Source of the DNA: Flavobacterium cauense R2A-7
Lineage (GTDB): Bacteria > Bacteroidota > Bacteroidia > Flavobacteriales > Flavobacteriaceae
Direction: 5' to 3'
Assembly: GCF_000498475.1 (NCBI RefSeq)
Contig: NZ_AVBI01000019.1
Location: 496,001-560,000, forward strand
DNA: 64,000 nucleotides
Shown here: piece by piece, positions 1 to 7,186 of the stretch
How the letters are laid out: every line of letters begins with the position of its first letter
Numbering within the stretch: the first letter of the stretch is position 1
Translations under genes and position numbers: made by a program
The notes under the pieces: generated by a model
Databases searched by the model: none
What the model was told of the DNA's origin: nothing
The model's input: the letters and a program-made list of their open reading frames with translations, nothing else

Positions 1-591
1 TACTTTCAGGTTGGGAAATTTGGCTTTCAATACTTTGGAAACACCTGTAATATGTCCGCCAGTTCCAACTCCGGTAATCAGATAATCAATCCCTTCCGGA
101 AAGTCACTAATGATTTCCTGTGCCGTAGTTTTTTCGTGTGCTGTTACATTTGCAGGATTGTCAAACTGTTGCGGAGACCAGGCGTTTGGAATTTTCGCCA
201 CTAGTTCATTGGCTTTTTCGATGGCGCCTTTCATTCCTTTTTCACGAGGCGTTAGTTCGAATTCCGCACCGTAGATTTCCATTAATTTTCTGCGTTCCAC
301 ACTCATGGATTCCGGCATTACCAGAATGACTTTATATCCCTTAACGGCAGCTACCAAAGCCAATCCGATTCCTGTATTTCCCGATGTTGGTTCGATAATA
401 ATACTATTCGGTTTTAAGATTCCCTTACGTTCTGCATCTTCAATCATTGCCAGAGCAATTCGGTCTTTGATGCTGTTTCCCGGATTGTTCTTTTCCAATT
501 TAATCCACACTTTTTTAGCATTTCCAAACAAGTTTTGAAGTTGCACAACCGGTGTATTTCCTATCGTTTTTAAAATGTTATTTGCTTTCAT
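1..591 (-). CDS. cysK: O-acetylserine sulfhydrylase (cysteine synthase), 3' part cut by window edge
   Basis: PLP enzyme that makes cysteine from O-acetylserine and sulfide in the cytoplasm. The visible 197 N-terminal residues begin [19 protein letters not shown]. They contain the PLP-lysine region [14 protein letters not shown] and the substrate-loop motif [12 protein letters not shown], both typical of the CysK/CysM family; [10 protein letters not shown] near the edge is part of the phosphate-binding region. The reading frame is open to base 1, so the C-terminal third lies outside. The start is the ATG at 591; it is the last visible gene of the cys operon, 52 bp after cysE, which encodes its partner enzyme. 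CysK versus CysM cannot be settled from the fragment. Confidence 0.93.
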   Translation of the reverse strand, partial: MKANNILKTIGNTPVVQLQNLFGNAKKVWIKLEKNNPGNSIKDRIALAMIEDAERKGILKPNSIIIEPTSGNTGIGLALVAAVKGYKVILVMPESMSVERRKLMEIYGAEFELTPREKGMKGAIEKANELVAKIPNAWSPQQFDNPANVTAHEKTTAQEIISDFPEGIDYLITGVGTGGHITGVSKVLKAKFPNLKV

Positions 592-643
592 ATTCTTCAG
601 TTATTAATAATTTTCTGTTTTTTATACTTCTCCTTCACCCTGC

Positions 644-1459
644 CTAAATCACAAAATTCAAAGGCTCGGGAAAGGGCAATTTGTTTTTAATGATAATTTC
701 ACTTTTATGATACACCAAGGATTGTTTCGGAATGGAATGGGTTATCCAGACGTTACCGCCAATTACTGAATTCTCTCCTATTATTGTATCGCCTCCCAAA
801 ACAGTTGCATTGGCATAAATGATGACGTTATTTTGAATCGTCGGATGGCGTTTACTCTCGGCTTTCTCTTTACTGACGGTTAATGCACCTAAGGTTACGC
901 CCTGATAAATTTTAACATCGTTGCCAATTACCGAAGTTTCGCCAATTACAATACCGGTGCCGTGATCAATAAAGAAACGAGCTCCAATTTCTGCGCCGGG
1001 ATGAATATCGATTCCCGTTTTACTGTGTACATATTCCGAAATCAAACGCGGTAAAACCGGTACGTTGTTCTTCCAGAGTTGGTGCGCCAATCGGTATATC
1101 GCAATGGCAAAAAAACCGGGATAAGCCACGAGTACTTCATCTCGGGATTTCGTAGCCGGATCAAAACGAAACAGCGTTTCCAAATCAGCTTCCAACTGAC
1201 TGTGAATCGCAATAACAGCATCAAAAAACGTTTTTACTTTTGCTTTGATGTTTTCAGGATCGGTAAGAATATTGTTTAGAATTGCTGTCAATTCCGACTG
1301 CAATTCTGCTTCTTTTTTAAGGAAGAAATTATAATCCGCATAAGATTCTTCTATCGAAAAAAGCCAACTGAAAATGTTTTCAATCCAAGCTTCTGTCCTA
1401 GCTTTATCAGGTAGTTTTTTAACTTCCCGACTGTTTCTTTTGTAAATCGGATGTTCCAT
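644..1459 (-). CDS. cysE: Serine O-acetyltransferase
   Basis: Acetylates serine with acetyl-CoA to give O-acetylserine, the carbon acceptor for sulfide. The protein has 271 residues: a helical N-terminal half, then the left-handed beta-helix of hexapeptide repeats (DIHPGAEIGARFFIDHGTG, VIGETSVIGNDVKIYQGVTLG). Catalytic His/Asp are expected in IDHGTG. The C-terminus lacks the long flexible tail of enteric CysE, so feedback inhibition and CysK binding may differ; it does end in Ile (NFVI), the residue type that docks into the CysK active site. The start is the ATG at 1459; a GTG directly upstream abuts the cysN stop codon, implying translational coupling. Confidence 0.95.
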   Translation of the reverse strand: MEHPIYKRNSREVKKLPDKARTEAWIENIFSWLFSIEESYADYNFFLKKEAELQSELTAILNNILTDPENIKAKVKTFFDAVIAIHSQLEADLETLFRFDPATKSRDEVLVAYPGFFAIAIYRLAHQLWKNNVPVLPRLISEYVHSKTGIDIHPGAEIGARFFIDHGTGIVIGETSVIGNDVKIYQGVTLGALTVSKEKAESKRHPTIQNNVIIYANATVLGGDTIIGENSVIGGNVWITHSIPKQSLVYHKSEIIIKNKLPFPEPLNFVI

Positions 1460-1462
1460 CAC

Positions 1463-2698
1463 TTAAGCTAAAAACATGAGCGCGCCCACTGTATTAAAAG
1501 TCGTCTCATCTACTAAAATGGCGTTACCGCTTTTCGAATTTTCTTCGAACGAATCAAAGAACAACGGTTGATTTGCCCGTAATGAAATCTGACCAATGTC
1601 GTTAAGTTTGACTTCTTCTGCATCGTTAAATTGCCACTGATTAACATCCCATTTTCGGTCTACAGATTGGATTTTTATCCTTACACTTCTAAATCGGTGT
1701 TGCAGAATATAAGTTTTACCGATTTGCAACGGAGCGTTATCAAGCCAGCAAATCCAGGTTTTCAATTCGTTAGACGTAATAGGAAGTTCATCTGATTTAA
1801 CAATACTGTCACCCCGACTGATATCGATATTATCTGCTAAATGCAACACAACATTTTCACCCGCTATTGCTTTTTCAATGGTTTGTTGCTGCTTTTCAAT
1901 TTTCACAATGCTGGTTTCAATTCCGGAAGGAAGTATTTTGACTTGATCGCCAATCTGATACTGTCCGCTTAAAATTTGTCCGGCGTACCCGCGATAATCG
2001 TGATTTTCTTCATCTTTCGGGCGGATTACCCATTGTACCTGAAAACGGGAAGCCAGATTTTCTTTTGAAGGCACTTCGATATGCTCCAAAGTCGACAATA
2101 ACGTATCTCCTTCAAACCAAGGCGTTTTTAGAGATTTCGCAACAATATTATCACCCACCAAAGCACTCACTGGGATATAGGCAATTTCATCGTAAGCAAG
2201 TTCTCCTCTAATCGCTTCAAAAGCATTTTTGATATCATTGAAAATGAACTCTGAATACTCCACCAAATCGATTTTATTGATGGCGATAATTGCTTTTTTA
2301 ATGCCCATTAAAGACCCGATGCTGGCATGTCTTTTGGTTTGCAACGTAATTCCTTTTCGGGCATCGACCAAAATGACAATCAGATCCGAATTGGACGCTC
2401 CGGTTATCATGTTTCGCGTATATTGTTCGTGTCCGGGAGCGTCAGCAATGATGAATTTTCGTTTCTTGGTTGAAAAATATTTATAGGCTACATCAATGGT
2501 AATTCCCTGTTCGCGTTCGGCACGCAACCCATCGGTGATTAATGATAAATCAATTTCAACGCCTTCCTGTTTTGTTTGTTTTTGTAAAACCCCCAACTGA
2601 TCGGTATGAATACTATCGGAATCGTAAAGTAATCGCCCTATCAAAGTGCTTTTACCATCATCAACGTTTCCGGCGGTTATAAATTTTAGTGTGTTCAT
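1463..2698 (-). CDS. cysN: Sulfate adenylyltransferase subunit 1 (GTPase)
   Basis: GTPase subunit of ATP sulfurylase; GTP hydrolysis drives formation of APS from sulfate and ATP together with CysD. It has 411 residues. The P-loop is GNVDDGKST near residue 10, G3 is DAPGHEQYTRNM, G4 is NKIDLV, followed by EF-Tu-like beta-barrel domains. No APS-kinase (CysC) domain is fused at the C-terminus, which agrees with the APS-type reductase encoded upstream. It lies between cysD (44 bp gap) and cysE (3 bp gap) and is clearly cotranscribed. Confidence 0.96.
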   Translation of the reverse strand: MNTLKFITAGNVDDGKSTLIGRLLYDSDSIHTDQLGVLQKQTKQEGVEIDLSLITDGLRAEREQGITIDVAYKYFSTKKRKFIIADAPGHEQYTRNMITGASNSDLIVILVDARKGITLQTKRHASIGSLMGIKKAIIAINKIDLVEYSEFIFNDIKNAFEAIRGELAYDEIAYIPVSALVGDNIVAKSLKTPWFEGDTLLSTLEHIEVPSKENLASRFQVQWVIRPKDEENHDYRGYAGQILSGQYQIGDQVKILPSGIETSIVKIEKQQQTIEKAIAGENVVLHLADNIDISRGDSIVKSDELPITSNELKTWICWLDNAPLQIGKTYILQHRFRSVRIKIQSVDRKWDVNQWQFNDAEEVKLNDIGQISLRANQPLFFDSFEENSKSGNAILVDETTFNTVGALMFLA

Positions 2699-2742
2699 CT
2701 TTTTCTTTTTTACTTATTTCTTATCCCTTTCTCTCTTCGTTC

Positions 2743-3648
2743 TTAAAAGTACCCCTGTTTTTTGCGGTCTTCCATTGCGGCTTCCGAAAGCTGATCATCC
2801 AATCGCGTTTGTCCTCTTTCGCTGACTCTGGTTTGAATAATATCATCGATAATATCCTGAATTGTAGCGGCTTCGGAAGGAACAGCAGCCGTACAGGTCA
2901 TATCGCCTACAGTTCGGTAGCGTACTTTCTCTACTACAACCGTGTCGGTTTCCAGCGGTTGAATGAATTCGGAAGTTGCCACCAGCTTATCCTGATGCAC
3001 AATACATTCCCTTTCGTGAGCGAAATAAAGATTAGGCAATTCGACATTGTATTTCTTAATGTAATTCCACACATCTAATTCCGTCCAATTGCTGATTGGA
3101 AAGACCCGAACGTTGTGCCCTTTTTGAATTTTTCCATTCAGAATATCCCATAATTCAGGACGTTGTAGTTTTGGATCCCATTGTCCGAAATCGTCACGTA
3201 CGGAAAAAATGCGCTCTTTGGCTCTGGCTTTTTCTTCATCACGACGGGCGCCCCCGATGCAGGCATCAAATTCATTTTCCTGAATGATATCTAAAAGCGC
3301 GTAAGTTTGTAATGCATTTCGGGAAGGAAAGCGACCTTGAGTTTCTTTGAGATTGTATTTTCTGATGCTGTCTTCCACTGATGCCACAATCAGTTTTTCA
3401 CCAATTTTATTCGCCAGATAATCTCTGAAAGCGATGGCTTCCGGAAAATTATGTCCGGTATCAATGTGTACTAATGGGAAGGGAAATTTCCCGGGACGAA
3501 AGGCCTTTAAAGCCAAATGCACCAATACGATAGAATCTTTTCCACCCGAAAAAAGCAATGCCGGTTTTTCAAATTGCGCGGCGGCTTCCCGAAGAATGTA
3601 AATCGCTTCATCCTCCAATTGATTTAAATAATGTGTTGAATTGCTCAT
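2743..3648 (-). CDS. cysD: Sulfate adenylyltransferase subunit 2
   Basis: Catalytic subunit that adenylylates sulfate to APS. It has 301 residues, the normal length. The PP-loop SGGKDSIVL lies near residue 34, and GGARRDEEKARAKER and FPISNWTELDVWNYI are hallmark CysD segments. The start is the ATG at 3648, 44 bp after the cysH stop. Substrate sulfate must be imported by a transporter not present in the window, and the APS product goes to CysH. Confidence 0.96.
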   Translation of the reverse strand: MSNSTHYLNQLEDEAIYILREAAAQFEKPALLFSGGKDSIVLVHLALKAFRPGKFPFPLVHIDTGHNFPEAIAFRDYLANKIGEKLIVASVEDSIRKYNLKETQGRFPSRNALQTYALLDIIQENEFDACIGGARRDEEKARAKERIFSVRDDFGQWDPKLQRPELWDILNGKIQKGHNVRVFPISNWTELDVWNYIKKYNVELPNLYFAHERECIVHQDKLVATSEFIQPLETDTVVVEKVRYRTVGDMTCTAAVPSEAATIQDIIDDIIQTRVSERGQTRLDDQLSEAAMEDRKKQGYF

Positions 3649-3692
3649 GTTAAATACTGTTTTATCTGTGTTCTATTCTCTATTTCTAAAAA

Positions 3693-4388
3693 CTAACCGT
3701 GTAATCCGCATTCTTTTTTGGAAGCTTCTTCCCACCACCACCTGCCGGCTCTGAAATCATCACCCTCTTTAATGGCTCTGGTACAGGGTGCGCAACCGAT
3801 GCTTATGAATCCTTTGTCGTGCAAAATGTTATAAGGAATTCCGTTTTTGTTGACGTACTCTTTGACTTGTTGGGTTGTCCAATGCAGTAAAGGATTGTAT
3901 TTATAAAGCTGATTTTGCGCATCCCACTGAACGATTTCAAGTGAATTTCTATTAGGAGAATGTTCTGCTCTTAAACCTGTAATCCATACTGTTGTGCCTT
4001 TCAATGCTCTTTGAAGTGGTACTACTTTTCGGATATTGCAACATTGTTTTCTTAAATCGGTACTTTCGTAAAATGGATTAATACCCTTCTCGTTTACAAA
4101 CTGTTCCAAGGTTTCATTTTCAGGATAGTAACTTTTAATTTTTTGGCTGTAATGCAATTCTGTCTGATGCCATGTTGCATACGTTTCCTGAAAAAGTCTG
4201 CCGGTATCAAGTGTAAAAACCTCAATATTTTCTATTTGATTAGAGAAAATCAGATCGGTAATCAATTGGTCTTCAATCCCAAAACTCGTCGAAAACACTA
4301 CTTTCCCCGAAGTATTTTCCACTAAAAGCTTCAGGTTTTCTGCGATATCTTGATTATCGGTTAATTGTTTTATGATTGTTGTTTCCAT
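3693..4388 (-). CDS. cysH: Adenylyl-sulfate (APS) reductase, [4Fe-4S] type
   Basis: Reduces APS to sulfite using thioredoxin. It has 231 residues. The two cysteine pairs CC (in KQCCNIRK) and CxxC (in GCAPCTRA) that bind a [4Fe-4S] cluster are both present, which separates APS reductases from enterobacterial PAPS reductases. The catalytic cysteine is in the C-terminal motif KKECGLHG. It is the first structural gene of the operon; the start ATG at 4388 lies 35 bp past the T-run of the second attenuator terminator. The sulfite reductase needed for the next step is not visible and may lie to the left. Confidence 0.94.
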   Translation of the reverse strand: METTIIKQLTDNQDIAENLKLLVENTSGKVVFSTSFGIEDQLITDLIFSNQIENIEVFTLDTGRLFQETYATWHQTELHYSQKIKSYYPENETLEQFVNEKGINPFYESTDLRKQCCNIRKVVPLQRALKGTTVWITGLRAEHSPNRNSLEIVQWDAQNQLYKYNPLLHWTTQQVKEYVNKNGIPYNILHDKGFISIGCAPCTRAIKEGDDFRAGRWWWEEASKKECGLHG

Positions 4389-4423
4389 TATTCTTTTTTT
4401 TTATAAATCTTACTATTGGGCAT

Positions 4424-4452
4424 AAAAAAAGCCCCTTGAAATCAAGAGGCTT
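4424..4452 (-). terminator. Attenuator terminator 2 of the cys operon
   Basis: On the minus strand an 11-bp stem (AAGCCTCTTGA / TCAAGGGGCTT, one G-U pair) with a two-base loop is followed by an uninterrupted T-run. It lies between leader peptide 2 and cysH. The 5' arm GCCTCTTG (4443-4450) is perfectly complementary to CAAGAGGC at 4497-4504 inside the leader ORF, so the stem can be replaced by an antiterminator. Confidence 0.88.
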
Positions 4453-4472
4453 ACGTTTGTTTAAAATATTAT

Positions 4473-4583
4473 TTACAGCAAATAATACGATAGACGGCCT
4501 CTTGCGAAGTTTCGCATACAACACATCATCATCATACAAACTGCAGATGTAAGTAAAATTGTTATGGTCGTTATCGTATTCAT
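4473..4583 (-). CDS. Cys/Met-rich leader peptide 2 of the cys operon (36 aa)
   Basis: Small ORF of 36 codons from ATG 4583 to TAA 4473. It begins with a Thr/Ile-rich stretch (MNTITTITILLT) and carries the run CMMMMCCM; its three Cys codons are all TGT. Directly after the TGT-TGT-ATG codons a pause hairpin TGCGA-AACT-TCGCA (4503-4516) can form. Its 3' side overlaps CAAGAGGC, which can instead pair with the 5' arm of the downstream terminator. This is the layout of a classical leader peptide: a ribosome stalled at the Cys (or Met) codons would favour antitermination. No SD is obvious, as is common in this phylum. Expression as peptide is inferred. Confidence 0.8.
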   Translation of the reverse strand: MNTITTITILLTSAVCMMMMCCMRNFARGRLSYYLL

Positions 4584-4619
4584 TTTAGTGTAATTTGTTT
4601 TGTTATTTCAATTTGGTGC

Positions 4620-4652
4620 AAAAAAAAACTCCTCAATTGCTTGAGGAGTTTT
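4620..4652 (-). terminator. Attenuator terminator 1 of the cys operon
   Basis: On the minus strand the stem AAAACTCCTCAA / TTGAGGAGTTTT with a GCAA loop runs into about nine consecutive T. It lies between leader peptide 1 and leader peptide 2. The 5' arm segment CTCCTCA (4642-4648) can pair alternatively with TGAGGGG (4697-4703) in leader ORF 1. Confidence 0.9.
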
Positions 4653-4678
4653 GCTGTTATATTTTTAGTTTAAAAACA

Positions 4679-4756
4679 TTAACGAATAGCAAGCGACCCC
4701 TCAGTATCTGAGCAGCACATCATGCACATCATCATATTTAAAACTTGATTTTTCAT
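4679..4756 (-). CDS. Cys/Met-rich leader peptide 1 of the cys operon (25 aa)
   Basis: ORF of 25 codons (ATG 4756, TAA 4679) with the run MMMCMMCC; its Cys codons are all TGC. The last two TGC codons run into a pause hairpin CTCAG-ATA-CTGAG (4700-4712), whose 3' side is part of TGAGGGG, the predicted antiterminator strand. The order promoter, short untranslated leader, Cys codons, hairpin 1:2, antiterminator 2:3 and terminator 3:4 is complete. It is the first of two such units in series ahead of cysH. The peptide itself probably has no other function. Confidence 0.82.
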   Translation of the reverse strand: MKNQVLNMMMCMMCCSDTEGSLAIR

Positions 4757-4779
4757 TTATTTGTGGTTTTTCAACGCTG

Positions 4780-4812
4780 CAAACTTATAGCATTTTTCCA
4801 ATACGTTCCAAA
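4780..4812 (-). promoter_or_regulatory. Promoter of the cys operon leader
   Basis: On the minus strand TTTG (4809-4812) is followed after 21 bp by TAAGTTTG (4780-4787), a full match to the Bacteroidota TAnnTTTG -7 element. Transcription would begin near 4773, giving a very short 5' leader before the ATG at 4756. No second TAnnTTTG is seen between the two attenuators, so one transcript should carry both. Confidence 0.75.
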
Positions 4813-4994
4813 TAAAAAACAGAATTTAAATTATTGTATAGCTAAAATTGCCCCTTAAAAACGTACTTTCAAATAGATAATCATCAATAATTACAGTTGT
4901 TTTTACTTTTTTTGATAAAAGAAACATTTTCTGTCGTTAAACGAAAAAAACAGTCATTTCGGAACAATTTTCACATAAAAAAAGGACTTTTTTT

Positions 4995-6992
4995 TTATCG
5001 TATTATTAGTTTTTGAGTTGTGATTTTAGTGCTGGAAATCACTTTTACAAAATAAATACCCGATGGTAAATTCAATTGCATGGTTGTAGTGTCTGAAAAA
5101 TTCTGACTCGCTACCAGTTGTCCGGTATAAGAATACACTTCTGCTTTTGCGCTACCCTGAATACCTGCAATGGTAAGTTTATCATTAGCCGGATTCGGGT
5201 ACATCATAAATTTCAAATCCGTAACGTCATTAGTTCCTAAAGTGGAAGACCATGGTTCTCCGGCATGAACTCCCCAGATATAATCGGCAAGATTAGGATA
5301 ATCAATAAACGGGTTACGGTTTACCTGCCAGGTGTAAATGTAATTGTTTCGGTTCATTTCGAAATCATCTCTCGGATCGGAAGTATTCCATGTTAATAAA
5401 GTAGCTAAATCGCCAATATTACCGGAAGGAGTTACCCCATCTACCATATATTCCGACGGATCGCCATTCACCACATTCAGTGCATTGAAACGAACCGCCA
5501 TATAAAATACTGCTCTTGCCACATCTCCACGCCAGGAGCCCTGAGTTCCAACAGGCCCAGCATAAACAGTAGCGGAAGCAATCGGTCCGTAATTTTTATT
5601 GTTTCTGGATGAATTTTCCTGACCATTTTCTGCACGGATGTGATGCGCATCGGAAACTCCGTCTGATGTCGTTGATGCACTTGTCGAATTCCAGACACTT
5701 ATTCCGTCAGCCGAATCTCCGGGAGCTACGGTAAAACCACCTCTTGACTGGCAAAAAATATGCTCACGGTTCCATTTTCCCACAATACTGCTTCCTTGTT
5801 GCTGATCTACTTTAGCCATTGGCTGTTCAATATACATGCACCAAACCTGATTGGAATTCAACGGATTTTGGTCGGCCGTTCTTAAAATTTCCCAAATGTC
5901 AGCATAGCTATGTAAATGTACACCAGGATTAGCAATAATATTCTGAACCGCTTGTTTTAAAGCAGCACCGGATAAACCTTCCAACGAACTGTAATAACCA
6001 GCCGGAGCTGTGCTTGTTACCACTCCGTAAGTCGGATTTAAAGGCGTTCCCCATGGTGACACAATAAAATTGATATCATTAACACGAGCCGTAATATTAT
6101 TATTCAGGATGATATATTCAGCCGGAACCGCTCCGATGGTTAACATTAACGTTTCGTCTCCGTCATTTACAAGATCATCTGTAAATTGAATTACAGTAGA
6201 AACGGTATTGGTTCCGGTTGTGATTGTAACATTGGTATTTCCGGTAAAATCTGCCGATGTAAAAGTGCCGTTATTCATTGTAAATGACAAATTCAAATCG
6301 GATGTAACATTCGTATCAGTAGTAAAAGTTACTGTAACACTTTGTCCTTCCGTAAATGGCGGAGTAGCAGAAAAAGTAGTTGCAATACCGTTATAAATTA
6401 TCCCGGTGCCATCATTATTCGCTCTCGGTGTAGGTGCTTTCACTTCATAAGTTCCGTCTGCTTTTCTTTGGATGGACTGGGTATCTTTTAAACCATTAAC
6501 ATTTTCGTTATAGCTTACTGTTTCTCCTAATGCAGTCATCAAAGTTGTTGCAGTAGTTGTCCCACCAATATGATAAACCAATGCATCTACAAGATTTGTT
6601 GCTGTTGCCGGTGTGTTTAAAGGAAAATCAGTTGCATCTCCTAAATAAATTGCTACCGCATCTGGGCCGTTTTGAATAGTTGCCTGTGGGATAATAAAAG
6701 AAGGTGAAGGAGAAACTTGTAAATTTCCTAAAAGAATGTTTCCATTACCATCCGTAACCAATCCATCCAAATCAACAGCATAATAGCTGATATTGGACAA
6801 ACCATTTGTTGAACCGTTAAAAAACACCACAACATAACCGTCCAAAGCAAAGTTCGGAGTTGCAGATTTCAATTCGATAAATTCTTTTACATCCGTAGAA
6901 GGCGTGTCGGCATCTAATTCATTAATTACAACCTGACCGAAAGACGCATTTGAAAGTAATGCGATACATAAAATAAGTAGTTTTTTCATCAT
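4995..6992 (-). CDS. Secreted endonuclease I family nuclease with lamin-tail-like N-terminus and T9SS sorting domain
   Basis: About 666 residues. MMKKLLILCIALLSNASFGQ is a signal peptide. Next comes a lamin-tail-like domain (VVINELDADTPSTDVKEFIE) and a Calx-beta-like stretch. The endonuclease I domain has REHIFCQSRGG near residue 410 and DAHHIRAENG near 450, the His-rich active-site segments of the family. The last ~75 residues (YPNPANDKLTIAG, QKLIIR) form a type A T9SS signal. It likely degrades extracellular DNA as a phosphate, nitrogen or nucleoside source. The frame is open upstream to 7073, but GGAG directly before ATG-ATG (6992/6989) and the signal peptide fix the start. It stands alone, with no operon partner. 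Confidence 0.88.
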   Translation of the reverse strand: MMKKLLILCIALLSNASFGQVVINELDADTPSTDVKEFIELKSATPNFALDGYVVVFFNGSTNGLSNISYYAVDLDGLVTDGNGNILLGNLQVSPSPSFIIPQATIQNGPDAVAIYLGDATDFPLNTPATATNLVDALVYHIGGTTTATTLMTALGETVSYNENVNGLKDTQSIQRKADGTYEVKAPTPRANNDGTGIIYNGIATTFSATPPFTEGQSVTVTFTTDTNVTSDLNLSFTMNNGTFTSADFTGNTNVTITTGTNTVSTVIQFTDDLVNDGDETLMLTIGAVPAEYIILNNNITARVNDINFIVSPWGTPLNPTYGVVTSTAPAGYYSSLEGLSGAALKQAVQNIIANPGVHLHSYADIWEILRTADQNPLNSNQVWCMYIEQPMAKVDQQQGSSIVGKWNREHIFCQSRGGFTVAPGDSADGISVWNSTSASTTSDGVSDAHHIRAENGQENSSRNNKNYGPIASATVYAGPVGTQGSWRGDVARAVFYMAVRFNALNVVNGDPSEYMVDGVTPSGNIGDLATLLTWNTSDPRDDFEMNRNNYIYTWQVNRNPFIDYPNLADYIWGVHAGEPWSSTLGTNDVTDLKFMMYPNPANDKLTIAGIQGSAKAEVYSYTGQLVASQNFSDTTTMQLNLPSGIYFVKVISSTKITTQKLIIR

Positions 6993-7186
6993 CTCCGCTA
7001 AAATTTGGGGCAATAAAATTAGACAATTATTATCGAATAAAAGCCTGTTATTGAAAAGTTTACGTAAAAACAAACATCCTGTAAGAAAAGTAATAGCTAT
7101 TTATTTTTTATTATCTGAATAGTATGACAAACCGATGTTTTTTCTAAATTTACAACTTAGTATTATCTGCAAAACCAATAAATCCA

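Noticed and set aside
4389..4994. SAM or other metabolite riboswitch upstream of the cys operon
   Set aside because: The region is fully explained by two leader ORFs, their pause hairpins and terminators; no conserved riboswitch core was recognised.
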